64,000 nucleotides of DNA, from positions 1 through 64,000 of the forward strand of contig NW_026016872.1 of the NCBI RefSeq assembly GCF_020379485.1. Reading direction: 5' to 3'. The position numbers and the translations under genes are program-made. This document shows, one piece after another, positions 23,578-34,706 of this stretch (positions are counted from its first letter, which is position 1; each line of letters opens with the position of its first letter). Source of the DNA: Brassica napus (taxonomy: Eukaryota > Streptophyta > Magnoliopsida > Brassicales > Brassicaceae). The notes below the pieces were generated by a model that worked only from the letters and a program-made list of their open reading frames with translations, was not told the DNA's origin and ran no database searches.

Positions 23578-25085
23578 TGTCTCCTTTGGGTTTTGTTCAG
23601 CTTTCCAGGTAGGGAACCTTGTTGGCGACTTGAGCTGGCTGTCATAGAGACAAACTGGTTCTCCAAGGCTTTGAACTTGTTGTTTAGATCATGGTAATTC
23701 CCATCAATCTTGTTGTGGAGATTTTTCAGCTCATACCCTAATTGTTTCTCACTTCTTGCTTGTCCCTCCAATAATTGTTTCAGCATAGCTTCAGTACTAC
23801 TCTCTTGTGGAGGTTGTGTTGATGATCCAGCTTGGTCTTGTGCAGGTTGACTTGGTTTTGGTGAGAATCCAGGAGGGAAGTTCTGTTTTGGTTGGTAACC
23901 ACCTTGGTTGTTGTTGTAGAATGGCTTAGGCTGATTGTTGTAGAATGGTCTTGGCTGGTAGTTGTTGAATGGCTTCTGTTGGTTGTTGTAGAAGGGTTTC
24001 TGTTGGTAGTTGTTCTGGTATTGATAGTCAGGCTCCTTCTTGTACCATGTACCCTGAGCATTGACATAGTACATATCTTCTTGGCATTCTACTCCATCAA
24101 CTTCAGCAACCATATGTAACTCCTCTTTCTTGGTCTTTTCTGATAGTAGCATGTCAATCTTGTCTTGAAGTGCTTTCAGCTCTCTCTTTGTGGTCATATC
24201 TTCTCCTCCACCACCTCTGTCTCTTCTATCATATTCATCATTGTAGACAGAGTCACTCTGTGCCATGTTCTCCAAGAGTTCTAAAGCATCTTCGACAGTC
24301 CTCCCCAAGAAGTTTCCATTGCTTGCAGTGTCAAGCTGGCTTTTGAATTTAGGCAAGACTCCTCTGTAGAAAGTGCTTAGCAAGCTCTCATTGTTGAAGC
24401 CATGGTGGGGACATTGAGACAAGTAGCTTCTGAATCTCTCCCATGCCTCTGAAAATCCTTCAAGTCCTCTTTGTTGAAAACCAGAGATCTGATTTCTAAG
24501 GTTTGCAGTCCTTGTAGCAGAGAAGAACTTGTTGAGGAAGGCCTTCTTGCATTCATCCCAAGTGGTGATAGTATCACTTGAGATGTTTTTCTCCCAAGTG
24601 TGAGCCTTGTCTCCCAAAGAGAAGGGAAACAATCTGAGCTTGAAAGCATCCTCTGAAACTCCATTTGTTTTTGACAAGCCACAGTACTTATCAAATCTGT
24701 CAAGGTGATCTAGTGGGTCTTCCAAGGCAAGTCCATGGTACTTGTTGTTTTCAATCATGTTGATGAGGCTGGACTTGATCTCGAAATTGTTGTTGGCAAC
24801 TGGCGGTGCCCTAATGCCCAACCTATTCCCATTTATGTTAGGTTGATCATATGTACCGATGGCCCTAGCTTGGCGTTGTGGTTGTCTAGGTCGAAGGTTG
24901 GCAGCTCCTTGACCATTGCCCTCTTCAGCTTGAGGTTGTTCTGGAACTGGTTCCATCATAGGTTCTGATCTTTGTATCTGAGCCTCTTGCTCTTCTTGTC
25001 TTAACCTTCTCCTGTTCTCTCTTTCAAGTGTTTTGATATCTGTCAAGGGAGTAAGATGTGTAGTGCCTCTACTTCTTAGGTTCAT
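23574..25085 (-). CDS. gag: Retroelement Gag (capsid) protein
   Basis: 503 codons, starting at the first ATG about 110 bases after the primer site. It would form the cytoplasmic virus-like particle around element RNA. The N-terminus (1-75) is charged and rich in E, Q and R. The retrotransposon Gag domain spans about 120-275, with the usual LALEDPLDHLDRF, AFLNKFF, FSEAWERFR and LSTFYRGV segments. A likely coiled coil follows (300-322). No CCHC zinc knuckle is present. In its place lies a Y/N/Q/P-rich tandem repeat (355-400, units like QKPFYNN) that may bind RNA. A second helical stretch is at 430-480. The last 10 or so residues differ from what the family would have, because the frame shifts by -1 to the protease ORF just before the stop. 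Domain assignment rests on residues seen here and on recall of the Athila family. Confidence 0.93.
   Translation of the reverse strand: MNLRSRGTTHLTPLTDIKTLERENRRRLRQEEQEAQIQRSEPMMEPVPEQPQAEEGNGQGAANLRPRQPQRQARAIGTYDQPNINGNRLGIRAPPVANNNFEIKSSLINMIENNKYHGLALEDPLDHLDRFDKYCGLSKTNGVSEDAFKLRLFPFSLGDKAHTWEKNISSDTITTWDECKKAFLNKFFSATRTANLRNQISGFQQRGLEGFSEAWERFRSYLSQCPHHGFNNESLLSTFYRGVLPKFKSQLDTASNGNFLGRTVEDALELLENMAQSDSVYNDEYDRRDRGGGGEDMTTKRELKALQDKIDMLLSEKTKKEELHMVAEVDGVECQEDMYYVNAQGTWYKKEPDYQYQNNYQQKPFYNNQQKPFNNYQPRPFYNNQPKPFYNNNQGGYQPKQNFPPGFSPKPSQPAQDQAGSSTQPPQESSTEAMLKQLLEGQARSEKQLGYELKNLHNKIDGNYHDLNNKFKALENQFVSMTASSSRQQGSLPGKLNKTQRRQ
23892..24023 (-). repeat. Coding minisatellite in gag (KPFYNN-type repeats)
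   Basis: Imperfect units of about 24-30 bases encode repeats like QQKPFYNN, QQKPFNNY, QPRPFYNN and QPKPFYNN. The DNA shows recurring GGTTGTTGTAGAATGG-like text on the plus strand. It lies where a nucleic-acid-binding zinc knuckle would sit in many other Gag proteins. Copy number probably varies between elements by slippage. Confidence 0.8.
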
Positions 25086-25194
25086 GCACCTGCGATCACA
25101 AGTAGATGAAGAAGTAGAATTAGTAACTTTAAAACAAAGTAAAACTCAGTCTCAAGCAAAGACTCAAACTCAATGTCACAATCAGACTAGGATT
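25086..25194 (-). other. Retroelement 5' leader
   Basis: 109 bases between the primer site and the gag ATG. They are AC- and AG-rich on the respective strands and contain no ORF. The packaging signal would be expected here or in early gag, but I can point to no specific motif. Confidence 0.7.
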
Positions 25195-25207
25195 GGCAAC
25201 GGCGCCA
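25195..25207 (-). other. Primer binding site, tRNA-Asp type
   Basis: On the element strand, TGGCGCCGTTGCC lies three bases (AAT) after the end of the 5' LTR. It is complementary to the 3' end of plant tRNA-Asp, the primer usual for Athila elements. The match covers 13 bases and then stops (AATCC follows). Confidence 0.88.
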
Positions 25208-25210
25208 ATT

Positions 25211-26544
25211 TGATAATAGGGTTTTTGCCTATTGCAAATGTTGTAGTATAGTGGGGTGAATGTCGAACCAGTCCTAGTGATGTGAATCAGTGAGAATACA
25301 AGTCATTTCTTAAGCTAAGCAGATTCAATAGTGGTGAGTGTGTGACAAGTAACAATAGCAAACAGAGCAATACAACAAGGTTTTAATCAATTTAGACAAG
25401 TGAATCCATGGGTATTGGGAATTGACTTCAAGTAACTAAGATCCAATCTAGGTGACAAGCTTTCAATCAAAGTAATCTCTTAAGTCTAAACACAATTTTA
25501 GACAAGTCCTATGTCTAGGTAAATGTCCATTTGCTTAGAAATCATTAAACATCAAATGTCTTTGGCTTAATTCAATCAAGCAATCTTTAAGTTCAAGTTT
25601 AATAACTATCTAGCAATTTTAACATCAAGTGTCCTTGGCTAATCTCACTAGAGCTTAGTTGAGTTGATTCAAACACTTCATCTAATCATGTCTGATGAGA
25701 AGTGTTTAGAAATCAGGTTTAGAGTGATCAAGACTAAACAAGCATTAAAAATACTCAACAAGCAAGTTCATACAAGGATCTAATACAATAACACCATAGA
25801 TCTTCACTAAGTTACTCTAATCTCCCTAACCCATGAATTCTTAAGGAAACTACTCACTAATCTCCATGAAAACACTTAATCTCATAATAGATTGAAGCAT
25901 ATTCAAGTAGATACAACAGAGAATAAAGATAAACAAGGATTAAGGATTAAACAAGCAAAACGAAATTAAAACTCAAGAACAGATGATGAACAATGAAGAA
26001 CAGCTCAAGAACAATAAGAACAATGATATTTCAAAGAGAGACAGTTTTGACAAGTTAAATTATTACTAAAGTTGGATAATGATGTTTCTTGGACACTCCT
26101 TTAATAAAAAGAAAGCAGATATTATACAGAAAAGTAGGAAAACTCGTGCAAAGGAAAGGTAGAAGAAAGTGGCAAGTTGGGACATCCCATTAACTTTCCA
26201 GTGGTCCCCGGCAAGGGTGATACACCTATAGTAAATCGATCATAACTTATCCAATACAGCTCCAAATGACTTGAAACCACTTCTATTGGAAAGGTAACTC
26301 AATTTCCAGTGTCTCCACAAATTTTGAGCTTCAGAAGAGATATTTAAGGCCTTCATCCGTGTTCATCTTTCACTCTTTGGACTCAAAATCCCTCCAATGG
26401 TCCTCCAACTCATCCATGGTGCTCTCCAACACCTGATATGTACAAATGCAATGATATGCAACCTAAATGTGCCTAAATGATGCTCTAAATGACCAAACCA
26501 TGCAAGAATAAGAAGTTAAAAACATGTAAATTCAGAAGATATCA
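25211..26544 (-). repeat. 5' LTR (right copy)
   Basis: 1334 bp, TGATAATAGGG to AGATATCA on the plus strand, about 99.5% identical to the left LTR. As the upstream LTR it would carry the promoter for element RNA, read leftward. An AAGAACA-rich stretch (about 25976-26026) and the rest show no ORF. It ends directly at the GAAGA target duplication. Confidence 0.95.
26122..26127 (-). promoter_or_regulatory. Possible TATA box of the 5' LTR
   Basis: On the element strand the LTR reads TGTATAATATCTGC, a TATA-like sequence in an otherwise plain context. Position within the LTR is compatible with a promoter, but AT-rich DNA gives such matches by chance and no start site can be fixed from sequence. Confidence 0.25.
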
Positions 26545-26549
26545 GAAGA
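26545..26549. repeat. Target site duplication, right copy (GAAGA)
   Basis: Matches 16134-16138 exactly. The satellite resumes at once with AGCTATCCCAC, the text expected after GAAGA in an intact monomer. Confidence 0.95.
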
Positions 26550-28600
26550 AGCTATCCCACTTTCAAATCAGGTCATCCCAGTTCTCATGTTTGGGAATAT
26601 CACAACTTCTTTGTCATTCTAATCAAACCAGGATGAATCTCGATGTAAGAATCTTGATTTTGATACATAAAGTACTGGAGAATCACCCGGAAGTTAAATA
26701 AATCTCATAGGAGTTAGGATGAAGAAGCTATCCCACTCTCAAATCAGGTGATCCCAGTTTTCATGTTTGGGAATATGACAACTTCTTTGTCATTCTAATC
26801 AAACCAGGATGAATCGCGATGTAAGAATCTTGATTTTGATACATAAAGTACTGGAGAATCACCAGGAAGTTGAATAAATCTCATAGGAGTTATGATGAAG
26901 AAGCTATCCCACTTTCAAATCAGGTGATCCCAGTTTTCCTTTTTGGGAATATGACAACTTCTTTGTCATTCTAATCAAACCAAGATGAATCGCGATGTAA
27001 GAAGCTTGATTTTGATACATAAAGTACTGGAGAATGACCAGGAAGTGGAGTAAATCTCATAGGAGTTAGGATGAAGAAGCTATCCCACTTTCAATTCAGG
27101 TGATTCCAGTTTTCCTGTTCGAGAATATGACAACTTCTTTGTCATTCTACTAAAACTAGGATGAATCGCGATGTAAGAAGTTTGATATTGATACATAAAG
27201 TAGTGGAGAATCACTAGTAAGTGGAATAAATCTCATAGGAGTTAGGATGAAGAAGCTATCCCACTTTCAAATCAGGTGATCCCAGTTTTCCTGTTTGAGA
27301 ATATGACAACTTCTTTGTCATTCTAATCAAACCAGGATAAATCGCGATGTAAGAAGTTTGATTTTGATACATAAAGTAGTGGAGAATCACCAGGAAGTTT
27401 ATTAAATCTCATAGGAGTTAGGATGAAGAAGCTATCCCACTTTCAAATCAGGTGATCCCAGTTTTCCTGTTTGGGAATATGACAACTTCTTTGTCATTCT
27501 AATCAAACCAGGAAGAATCGCCATGTAAAAAGCTTGATTTTGATACATAAAGTAGTGGAGAATCACTAGTAATGGAAAAAATCTCATAGGAGTTAGGATG
27601 AAGAAGCTATCACACTTTCAAATCAGGTGATCCCAGTTTTCCTGTTTAGGAATATGACAACTTCTTTGTCATTCTAATCAAACCAGGAAGAATCGCGATG
27701 TAAAAAGCTTGATTTTGATACATAAAGTAGTGGAGAATCACCAGGAAGTTTATTAAATCTCATAGGAGTAGGATGAAGAAGCTATCCCACTTTCAAATCA
27801 GGTGATCCCAGTTTTCCTGTTTGGGAATATGACAACTTCTTTGTCATTCTAATCAAAACAGGAAGAATCGCCATGTAAAAAGCTTGATTTTGATACATAA
27901 AGTAGTGGAGAATCACTAGTAAGTGGAAAAAATCTCATAGGAGTTAGGATGAAGAAGCTATCACACTTTCAAATCAGGTGATCCCAGTTTTCCTGTTTGG
28001 GAATATGACAACTTCTTTGTCATTCTAATCAAACCAGGAAGAATCGCGATGTAAGAAGCTTGATTTTGATACATAAAGTAGTGGAGAATCACCAGGAAGT
28101 TTATTAAATCTCATAGGAGTTAGGATGAAGAAGCTATCCCACTTTCAAATCAGGTGATCCCAGTTTTCCTGTTTGGGAATATGACAACTTTTTTGTCATT
28201 CTAATCAAACCAGGATGAATCGCGATGTAAGAAGCTTGATTTTGATACATAAAGTAGTGGAGAATCACCAGGAAGTGAATAAATCTCATAGGAGTTAGGA
28301 TGAAGAAGCTATCCCACTTTCAAATCAGGTGATCCCAGTTTTCCTGTTTGAGAATATGACAACTTCTTTGTCATTCAAATCAACCCAAGAAGAATCGTGA
28401 TGTAAAAAGCTTGATTTTGATACATAAAGTAGTGGAGAATCATTAGGAAGTGGAATAAATCTCATAGGAGTTAGGATGAAGAAACTATCCCACTTTCAAA
28501 TTAGGTGATCCCAGTTTTCCTGGAATAAATCTAATAGGAGTTAGGATGAAGAAACTATCTCACTTTCAAAAATTGGTGATCCCAGTTTTTCTGTTTGGGA
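26550..28600 (+). repeat. Substitution-rich satellite monomers flanking the retroelement
   Basis: Monomers here carry more base changes than elsewhere: GGTCATCCCAGTTCTCATG, AATATCACAAC, GAATCTCGATG, AGAATCTTG, AGTACTGG, TCACCCGG, CTACTAAAACTAGG. Most are substitutions, unlike the indel pattern at 1-3600, so they look like true divergence. The monomers just left of the element (15890-16138) are also unusual (GATTTAGATATAAAAG, GTTAATATGAAG, GTGGATAATCACCAAG). Confidence 0.75.
28452..28521 (+). repeat. 70-bp truncated satellite unit (copy 2 of 6)
   Basis: The same 106-bp internal deletion and junction (TTTTCCT to GGAATAAATC at 28522) as the copy at 11122. The following unit has GAAACTATCTCAC and TTCAAAAATTGG, changes shared only with the copy at 39449, so those two are close relatives. 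Confidence 0.85.
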
Positions 28601-29577
28601 ATATGACAACTTCTTTGTCATTCTAATCAAACCAAGATGAATCGCGATGTAAGAAGCTTGATTTTGATACATAAAGTACTGGAGAATCACCAGGAAGTGG
28701 AATAAATCTCATAGGAGTTAGGATGAAGAAGCTATCCCACTTTCAAATCAGGTGATCCCAGTTTTCCTGTTTGGGAATATGACAACTTCTTTGTCATTCT
28801 AATCAAACCAGGATGAATCGCGATGTAAGAAGTTTGATTTTGATACATTAAGTAGTGGAGAATCACTAGTAAGTGAAATAAATCTCATAGGAGTTAGGAT
28901 GAAGAAGCTATCCCACTTTCAAATCAGGTGATCCCAGTTTTCCTGTTTGGGAATATGACAACTTCTTTGTCATTCTAATCAAACCAGGATGAATCGCGAT
29001 GTAAGAAGCTTGATTTTGATACATAAAGTACTGGAGAATCACCAGGAAGTTGAATAAATCTCATAGGAGTTAGGATGAAGAAGCTATCCCACTTTCAAAT
29101 CAGGTGATCCCAGTTTTCCTGTTTGGGAATATGACAACTTCTTTGTCATTCTAATCAAACCAGGAAGAATCGCGATGTAAAAGCTTGATTTTGATACATA
29201 AAGTAGTGGAGAATCACTAGTAAGTGGAAAAAATCTCATAGGAGTTAGGATGAAGAAGCTATCCCACTTTCAAATCAGGTGATCCCAGTTTTCCTGTTTG
29301 GGAATATGACAACTTCTTTGTCATTCTAATCAAACCAGGAAGAATCGCGATGTAAGAAGCTTGATTTTGATACATAAAGTAGTGGAGAATCACCAGGAAG
29401 TTTATTAAATCTCATAGGAGTTAGGATGAAGAAGCTATCCCACTTTCAAATCAGGTGATCCCAGTTTTCCTGTTTGGGAATATGACAACTTCTTTGTCAT
29501 TCTAATCAAACCAGGAAGAATCGTGATGTAAAAAGCTTGATTTTGATACATAAAGTAGTGGAGAATCATTAGGAAGT

Positions 29578-29647
29578 GGAATAAATCTCATAGGAGTTAG
29601 GATGAAGAAACTATCCCACTTTCAAATCAGGTGATCCCAGTTTTCCT
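29578..29647 (+). repeat. 70-bp truncated satellite unit (copy 3 of 6)
   Basis: Same junction as the other copies, at 29648. The next unit has CTAATAGG but then GAAGCTATCCCACTTTCAAATCAGG, the ordinary form, so only part of the diagnostic sequence is kept, perhaps through gene conversion or exchange. Confidence 0.85.
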
Positions 29648-31930
29648 GGAATAAATCTAATAGGAGTTAGGATGAAGAAGCTATCCCACTTTCAAATCAG
29701 GTGATCCCAGTTTTCTTGTTTGGAATATGACAACTTCTTTGTCATTCTAATCAAACCAGGATGAATCGCGATGTAAGAAGCTTGATTTTGATACATAAAG
29801 TAGTGGAGAATCACCAGGAAGTTGAATAAATCTCATAGGAGTTAGGATGAAGAAGCTATCCCACTTTCAAATCAGGTGATCCCATTTTTCCTGTTTGGGA
29901 ATATGACAACTTCTTTGTCATTCTAATCAAACCAAGATGAATCGCGATGTAAGAAGCTTGATTTTGATACATAAAGTAGTGGAGAATCACCAGGAAGTGG
30001 AATAAATCTCATAGGAGTTAGGATGAAGAAGCTATCCCACTTTCAAATCAGGTGATCCCAGTTTTCCTGTTTGGGAATATGACAACTTCTTTGTCATTCT
30101 AATCAAACCAGGAAGAATCGCGATGTAAGAAGCTTGATTTTGATACATAAAGTAGTGGAGAATCACTAGGAAGTGGAATAAATCTCATAGGAGTTAGGAT
30201 GAAGAAGCTATCCCACTTTCAAATCAGGTGATCCCAGTTTTCCTGTTTGGGAATATGACAACTTCTTTGTCATTCTAATCAAACCAGGAAAATCGCGATG
30301 TAAGAAGCTTGATTTTGATACATAAAGTAGTGGAGAATCACCAGGAAGTGGAATAAATCTCATAGGAGTTAGGATGAAGAAGCTATCCCACTTTCAAATC
30401 AGGTGATCCCAGTTTTCCTGTTTGGGAATATGACAACTTCTTTGTCATTCTAATCAAACCAGGAAGAATCGTGATGTAAAAAGCTTGATTTTGATACATA
30501 AAGTAGTGGAGAATCACTAGGAAGTGGAAAAAATCTCATAGGAGTTAGGATGAAGAAGCTATCCCACTTTCAAATCAGGTGATCCCAGTTTTCCTGTTTG
30601 GGAATATGACAACTTCTTTGTCATTCTAATCAAACCAGGAAGAATCGCGATGTAAGAAGCTTGATTTTGATACATAAAGTAGTGGAGAATCACCAGGAAG
30701 TTTATTAAATCTCATAGGAGTTAGGATGAAGAAGCTATCCCACTTTCAAATCAGGTGATCCCAGTTTTCCTGTTTGGGAATATGACAACTTCTTTGTCAT
30801 TCTAATCAAACAGGAAGAATCGCGATGTAAAAAGCTTGATTTTGATACATAAAGTAGTGGAGAATCACTAGTAAGTGGAAAAAATCTCATAGGAGTTAGG
30901 ATGAAGAAGCTATCCCACTTTCAAATCAGGTGATCCCAGTTTTCCTGTTTGGGAATATGACAACTTCTTTGTCATTCTAATCAAACCAGGAAGAATCGCG
31001 ATGTAAGAAGCTTGATTTTGATACATAAAGTAGTGGAGAATCACCAGGAAGTGGAATAAATCTCATAGGAGTTAGGATGAAGAAGCTATCCCACTTTCAA
31101 ATCAGGTGATCCCAGTTTTCCTGTTTGGGAATATGACAACTTCTTTGTCATTCTAATCAAACCAGGATGAATCGCGATGTAAGAAGCTTGATTTTGATAC
31201 ATAAAGTAGTGGAGAATCATCAGGAAGTTAAATAAATCTCATAGGAGTTAGGATGAAGAAGCTATCCCACTTTCAAATCAGGTGATCCCAGTTTTCCTGT
31301 TTGGGAATATGACAACTTCTTTGTCATTCTAATCAAACCAGGATGAATCGCGATGTAAGAAGCTTGATTTTGATACATAAAGTAGTGGAGAATCATCAGG
31401 AAGTGGAATAAATCTCATAGGAGTTAGGATGAAGAAGCTATCCCACTTTCAAATCAGGTGATCCCAGTTTTCCTGTTTGGGAATATGACAACTTCTTTGT
31501 CATTCTAATCAAACCAGGAAGAATCGCGATGTAAGAAGCTTGATTTTGATACATAAAGTAGTGGAGAATCACTAGAAAGTGAAATAATCTCATAGGAGTT
31601 AGGATGAAGAAGCTATCCCACTTTCAAATCAGGTGATCCCAGTTTTCCTGTTTGGGAATATGACAACTTCTTTGTCATTCTAATCAAACCAGGATAATCG
31701 CGATGTAAGAAGCTTGATTTTGATACATAAAGTAGTGGAGAATCACCAGGAAGTTTAATAAATCTCATAGGAGTTAGGATGAAGAAGCTATCCCACTTTC
31801 AAATCAGGTGATCCCAGTTTTCCTGTTTGGGAATATGACAACTTCTTTGTCATTCTAATCAAACCAGGAAGAATCGCGATGTAAAAAGCTTGATTTTGAT
31901 ACATAAAGTAGTGGAGAATCACTAGTAAGT

Positions 31931-32000
31931 GGAAAAAATCTCATAGGAGTTAGGATGAAGAAGCTATCACACTTACAAATCAGGTGATCCCAGTTTTCCT
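31931..32000 (+). repeat. 70-bp truncated satellite unit (copy 4 of 6)
   Basis: Begins GGAAAAAATC after CACTAGTAAGT and contains GCTATCACACTTACAAATC; the junction is at 32001. It lies at the start of a block of about 2.7 kb that recurs with copy 5. Confidence 0.85.
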
Positions 32001-34636
32001 GGAATAAATCTAATAGGAGTTAGGATGAAGAAACTATCCCACTTTCAAAAATAGGTGATCCCAGTTTTCCTGTTTGGGAATATGACAACTTCTTTGTCAT
32101 TCTAATCAAACTAGAATGAATCGTGATGTAAGAAGCTTGATTTTGATACATAAAGTAGTGGAGAATCATTAGGAAGTGGAATAAATCTCATAGGAGTTAG
32201 GATGAAGAAGCTATCCCACTTTCAAATCAGGTGATCCCAGTTTTCCTGTTTGGGAATATGACAACTTCTTTGTCATTCTAATCAAACCAGGAAGAATCGT
32301 GATGTAAAAAGCTTGATTTTGATACATAAAGTAGTGGAGAATCATTAGGAAGTGGAATAAATCTCATAGGAGTTAGGATGAAGAAGCTATCCCACTTTCA
32401 AATCAGGTGATCCCAGTTTTCCTGTTTGGGAATATGACAACTTCTTTGTCATTCTAATCAAACCAGGAAAATCGCGATGTAAGAAGCTTGATTTTGATAC
32501 ATAAAGTAGTGGAGAATCACCAGGAAGTTGAATAAATCTCATAGGAGTTAGGATGAAGAAGCTATCCCACTTTCAAATCAGGTGATCCCAGTTTTCCTGT
32601 TTGGGAATATGACAACTTCTTTGTCATTCTAATCAAACCAGGAAGAATCGCGATGTAAGAAGCTTGATTTTGATACATAAAGTAGTGGAGAATCACCAGG
32701 AAGTGGAATAAATCTCATAGGAGTTAGGATGAAGAAGCTATCCCACTTTCAAATCAGGTGATCCCAGTTTTCCTGTTTGGGAATATGACAACTTCTTTGT
32801 CATTCTAATCAAACCAGGAAGAATCGCGATGTAAGAAGCTTGATTTTGATACATAAAGTAGTGGAGAATCACTAGGAAGTGGAATAAATCTCATAGGAGT
32901 TAGGATGAAGAAGCTATCCCACTTTCAAATCAGGTGATCCCAGTTTTCCTGTTTGGGAATATGACAACTTCTTTGTCATTCTAATCAAACCAGGAAAATC
33001 GCGATGTAAGAAGCTTGATTTTGATACATAAAGTAGTGGAGAATCACCAGGAAGTTTAATAAATCTCATAGGAGTTAGGATGAAGAAGCTATCCCACTTT
33101 CAAATCAGGTGATCCCAGTTTTCCTGTTTGGGAATATGACAACTTCTTTGTCATTCTAATCAAACCAGGAAGAATCGTGATGTAAAAAGCTTGATTTTGA
33201 TACATAAAGTAGTGGAGAATCACTAGGAAGTGGAAAAAATCTCATAGGAGTTAGGATGAAGAAGCTATCCCACTTTCAAATCAGGTGATCCCAGTTTTCC
33301 TGTTTGGGAATATGACAACTTCTTTGTCATTCTAATCAAACCAGGAAGAATCGCGATGTAAGAAGCTTGATTTTGATACATAAAGTAGTGGAGAATCACC
33401 AGGAAGTTTATTAAATCTCATAGGAGTTAGGATGAAGAAGCTATCCCACTTTCAAATCAGGTGATCCCAGTTTTCCTGTTTGGGAATATGACAACTTCTT
33501 TGTCATTCTAATCAAACCAGGAAGAATCGTGATGTAAAAAGCTTGATTTTGATACATAAAGTAGTGGAGAATCACTAGGAAGTGGAAAAAATCTCATAGG
33601 AGTTAGGATGAAGAAGCTATCCCACTTTCAAATCAGGTGATCCCAGTTTTCCTGTTTGGGAATATGACAACTTCTTTGTCATTCTAATCAAACCAGGAAG
33701 AATCGCGATGTAAGAAGCTTGATTTTGATACATAAAGTAGTGGAGAATCACCAGGAAGTTTATTAAATCTCATAGGAGTTAGGATGAAGAAGCTATCCCA
33801 CTTTCAAATCAGGTGATCCCAGTTTTCCTGTTTGGGAATATGACAACTTCTTTGTCATTCTAATCAAACCAGGATGAATCGCGATGTAAGAAGCTTGATT
33901 TTGATACATAAAGTAGTGGAGAATCATCAGGAAGTGAATAAATCTCATAGGAGTTAGGATGAAGAAGCTATCCCACTTTCAAATCAGGTGATCCCAGTTT
34001 TCCTGTTTGGGAATATGACAACTTCTTTGTCATTCTAATCAAACCAGGATGAATCGCGATGTAAGAAGCTTGATTTTGATACATAAAGTAGTGGAGAATC
34101 ACCAGGAAGTGGAATAAATCTCATAGGAGTTAGGATGAAGAAGCTATCCCACTTTCAAATCAGGTGATCCCAGTTTTCCTGTTTGGGAATATGACAACTT
34201 CTTTGTCATTCTAATCAAACCAGGATGAATCGCGATGTAAGAAGCTTGATTTTGATACATAAGTAGTGGAGAATCACTAGGAAGTGAATAAATCTCATAG
34301 GAGTTAGGATGAAGAAGCTATCCCACTTTCAAATCAGGTGATCCCAGTTTTCCTGTTTGGGAATATGACAACTTCTTTGTCATTCTAATCAAACCAGGAT
34401 AAATCGCGATGTAAGAAGCTTGATTTTGATACATAAAGTAGTGGAGAATCACCAGGAAGTTTAATAAATCTCATAGGAGTTAGGATGAAGAAGCTATCCC
34501 ACTTTCAAATCAGGTGATCCCAGTTTTCCTGTTTGGGAATATGACAACTTCTTTGTCATTCTAATCAAACCAGGAAGAATCGCGATGTAAAAAGCTTGAT
34601 TTTGATACATAAAGTAGTGGAGAATCACTAGTAAGT

Positions 34637-34706
34637 GGAAAAAATCTCATAGGAGTTAGGATGAAGAAGCTATCACACTTTCAAATCAGGTGATCCCAGT
34701 TTTCCT
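34637..34706 (+). repeat. 70-bp truncated satellite unit (copy 5 of 6)
   Basis: Begins GGAAAAAATC after CACTAGTAAGT and contains GCTATCACAC; the junction is at 34707, exactly 2706 bp after that of copy 4. The monomers before and after both copies share rare variants (CATTAGG with TCGTGATG, then GGAAAATCGCG). Confidence 0.85.

Larger units (their letters stand above)
16139..26544 (-). mobile_element. Athila-type Ty3/Gypsy LTR retrotransposon, structurally complete
   Basis: A 10,406-bp element on the minus strand, bounded by TGATA...TATCA LTR ends and a 5-bp GAAGA target duplication. In transcription order it has a 1334-bp 5' LTR, a primer site matching the 3' end of tRNA-Asp (TGGCGCCGTTGCC), gag, aspartic protease, reverse transcriptase, RNase H, integrase, a long non-coding stretch, a polypurine tract and a 1335-bp 3' LTR. 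The order protease-RT-RNase H-integrase places it in Ty3/Gypsy. The tRNA-Asp primer, the DLGAS protease motif, the gag type, the absence of a chromodomain and the motif before the polypurine tract point to the Athila lineage. Athila elements are known to colonise centromeric satellites in Brassicaceae. The coding region is split by two -1 frame steps and lacks an envelope-like ORF, so mobility probably depends on other copies. Confidence 0.95.

Noticed and set aside
22366..23610. Programmed -1 ribosomal frameshift sites
   Set aside because: I read both overlaps and saw no X XXY YYZ slippery heptamer in the correct phase; one-base changes explain the layout more simply. Not fully excluded.
19834..24968. 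Shadow ORFs of 60-120 codons overlapping gag, protease and pol in other frames
   Set aside because: The real coding frames on the minus strand have full domain content; these only reflect their composition.
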